This document shows, in pieces, positions 62,240 through 64,000 of a DNA stretch of 64,000 nucleotides; positions within the stretch are counted from its first letter, which is position 1; each line of letters begins with the position of its first letter. The translations under genes were made by a program, and so were the position numbers. The stretch is from positions 1,116,001 to 1,180,000 of the forward strand of contig JAKSXM010000107.1 of the NCBI GenBank assembly GCA_022575985.1, in the 5' to 3' direction. The notes under the pieces were generated by a model. It was not told the origin of the DNA. It saw nothing but the letters and a program-made list of their open reading frames with translations, and did not search any database. Origin of the DNA: Anagrus nilaparvatae (lineage: Eukaryota; Arthropoda; Insecta; Hymenoptera; Mymaridae).

Positions 62240-63480
62240 TATTTAAAAACAACTGTATGCATTACTTGTTTACCCCTTTTAAGATATTATTTAATCAATC
62301 TATCAGTCAAGATAAACTACCTGATGTATATGGAAGATTAGTTTAATAATACCAATATATAAAAAAGGTGAATCAAAAAACATAAAAAATTAGGTAAAAT
62401 TAATTTGATAAGTTTATTATGAATAATAAAACGATCTACATGGAACTAAAAATATATAACTTTATTCATTATTGTTATCTGTGTTTCTGAGGACTGAGCC
62501 TCCCTTTGTCACACAGAATAATTATTGAAAAAAAGTTAGATGGTGTAAAAATTTTATTTTTTGATGTTAAAAATGTTTAAAAAATGATTAAAAAAATGAA
62601 AAATCATTTTTAACATCAAAAAATAAAATTTTTACACCATCTAACTTTTTTTCAATAATTATTCTGTGTGACAAAGGGAGGCTCAGTCCTCAGAAACACA
62701 GATAACAATAATGAATAAAGTTATATATTTTTAGTTCCATGTAGATCGTTTTATTATTCATAATAAACTTATCAAATTAATTTTATTTAATTAATTGGAA
62801 CGTAAAACAGTATTTATACTGTTTACTCATTATTATTATAAAAAATTAGGCATAAGTATTTTATCATGTTTTGCTAAACTCTTAGATCATTTAATATACA
62901 ATAGATCATCCTTATTATGAGTAATAAAATTATTTCTGAACAACATGGTTCAACAAATAAAAGATCCACAATAACTAATTTACTAACATTCAAAGAGTTT
63001 GTCTCACTATGACTTAACAGAGGTAAACAAGTACATCTTCTGAAGCTAAAGCTTTTGATTCCGTTAACCACGACTTATTGATTTAAAAATTAAAAAAATA
63101 TTAAGTCAATAACAAAATAGTAAATTGGCTAAATTCATATTTATGTACATATTGAAAACATCATTAGAAAATTGAAAAGACGCATATATTTTTTAAAGAA
63201 AATATTTAAAAAAATTTAAAACCATTGATTCTCTGAAATTATTCGACAATTCTCATATTAAATCAATTCTTATGTATGGGTCCATAATATGGTCTCCCAA
63301 CACACAAGAAAAAATTTATGAAATTGAAAAAATTCAACATCAAGTATTAAGAATATTTCCATTTATACATAACTTAGAGTTTGATTATTATAAACACGAT
63401 TATAAAGACTTGCACATTAAATTTAAAATTTATTATCTTGAATCCGCCAGATTGATCTCTGATCTTTAATTTCTATACAA
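62240..63480 (+). mobile_element. Degenerate LINE fragment, interrupted by a palindrome
   Basis: RT homology with many stops: an NQSISQDKLPDVWKISLIIP-like stretch followed by IYKKGES (62290-62390), then, after the insertion, an AISILSCFAKLLDHLIYN-like stretch, EQHGSTNKRSTITNLLTFKEF (62850-63010), a remnant of the DFSKAFDSVNHDL motif near 63050, and a 3' YGSIIWSPNTQEKIYEIEKI region (63272-63469) typical of jockey/I-type LINEs. It is distinct from the LINE at 55-58 kb, 5' truncated and dead. Confidence 0.8.
62394..62837. mobile_element. Perfect palindrome insertion, arms 182 bp, with 12-bp target duplication
   Basis: The arms 62394-62575 and 62605-62786 are exact reverse complements as read, separated by 29 bp. 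A further 51 bp (62787-62837), with a mini-hairpin AAACAGTA-TTTA-TACTGTTT, follow the right arm. ATAAAAAATTAG occurs at 62382-62393 and again at 62838-62849, and the LINE reading resumes after the second copy, so this is an insertion with a 12-bp duplication. No ORF; class unassigned. Confidence 0.8.
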
Positions 63481-63777
63481 ATTAATTAACAATATAACAG
63501 ACTGTGAGGAAATAATGTTAGAGATAGATAGATTTTTTTTCAGTATAGCCAATAATTCTTTAATATAATTATGTTATTCTTTCATTATCTTTGAATTTTT
63601 GTATGTATTTACACACATATCAAATAAAATAAAATACTATATATTATTATGACTATCTTAAGTCCAAAGGCCTTATTTACGTATTGATTTGGTAAACCGC
63701 AAAAAAAAAGTATTTCATATGCGAGAAAAAATAAAATAATGGTCCACTAAGTAAAAAGAGTTTTTTCTTTTAAGAAT

Positions 63778-63942
63778 CTGAAGTCAGATTTTTATTTAGC
63801 CTTTTGGTAACTCAGTACACCAAGTCAAGTTGGCCAAAATGATAAAAAAAAAAGTTTCGTGAAAACTCTAAATATTTTTTTATTGACCCTGCTGCTGCAA
63901 TGTACTGACTTCCCGAAAAGCTAAATCAAAAATCTGACTTTA
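63778..63942. repeat. Hairpin repeat, arms about 43 bp
   Basis: GAAGTCAGATTTTTATTTAGC near 63780 pairs with the complement of GCTAAATCAAAAATCTGACTT near 63920-63940, extending to CAGTACA and TGTACTG at the inner ends. It is probably a small MITE; the interior of about 80 bp has no features. Confidence 0.5.
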
Positions 63943-64000
63943 GAAAGCAACCAGGAGGATATTATTTTATTTTAAATTTCTAGAAAATAAAATATTTTTT

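Overview
This window looks like nuclear DNA from an insect. It is very A+T-rich (about three quarters by eye), has spliced genes with GT-AG introns, and is packed with transposon debris. The class III alcohol dehydrogenase reads most like hymenopteran versions, and a large insect-type EcKinase (CHK kinase-like) family member is duplicated here, so a wasp or bee relative (perhaps a parasitoid wasp) is my best guess. That assignment has low confidence because no mitochondrial or rRNA marker is present.

Four sets of genes can be supported. (1) A single-exon (or last-exon) eight-finger C2H2 zinc-finger gene lies at 1956-2669 (-). (2) An EcKinase cluster spans about 13.6-22.5 kb. It holds two intact, almost identical genes (15373-16554 and 19741-20922, both -) plus pseudogene pieces in both orientations, all inside a direct segmental duplication. 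(3) The last seven coding exons of a testican/Carrier-of-Wingless (Cow) proteoglycan run from 26746 to 33129 (+): follistatin-like, Kazal, SPARC-type EF-hand and thyroglobulin type-1 modules, with an acidic tail. Its first exons are not visible here. (4) A complete seven-exon class III alcohol dehydrogenase / S-(hydroxymethyl)glutathione dehydrogenase (Fdh) lies convergent to it at 35698-37267 (-).

The rest is repeats. There is a Penelope-like element fragment (RT end plus GIY-YIG) between about 335-bp inverted arms, each carrying a hammerhead-ribozyme-like core. Two degenerate jockey-like LINEs occur at 55.3-58.4 kb and 62.2-63.6 kb. Large fold-back (palindromic) elements occur at about 0.07-0.48, 10.4-12.1, 38.6-40.0, 41.1-42.5, 44.1-47.95, 54.8-55.2 and 62.4-62.8 kb. 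Several small MITEs have recognisable target-site duplications: hAT-like, piggyBac-like, PIF/Harbinger-like, and one whose empty site is preserved in the paralogous EcKinase copy. There are also tandem minisatellites and a dispersed GC-rich double-hairpin repeat.

The genes are unrelated housekeeping, developmental and family-expansion loci, not an operon-like system. The most unusual signals are structural: the hammerhead-bearing Penelope arms, a perfect 182-bp-arm palindrome inserted with a 12-bp target duplication into a dead LINE, and the repeated double-hairpin family that is itself interrupted by a hAT MITE.
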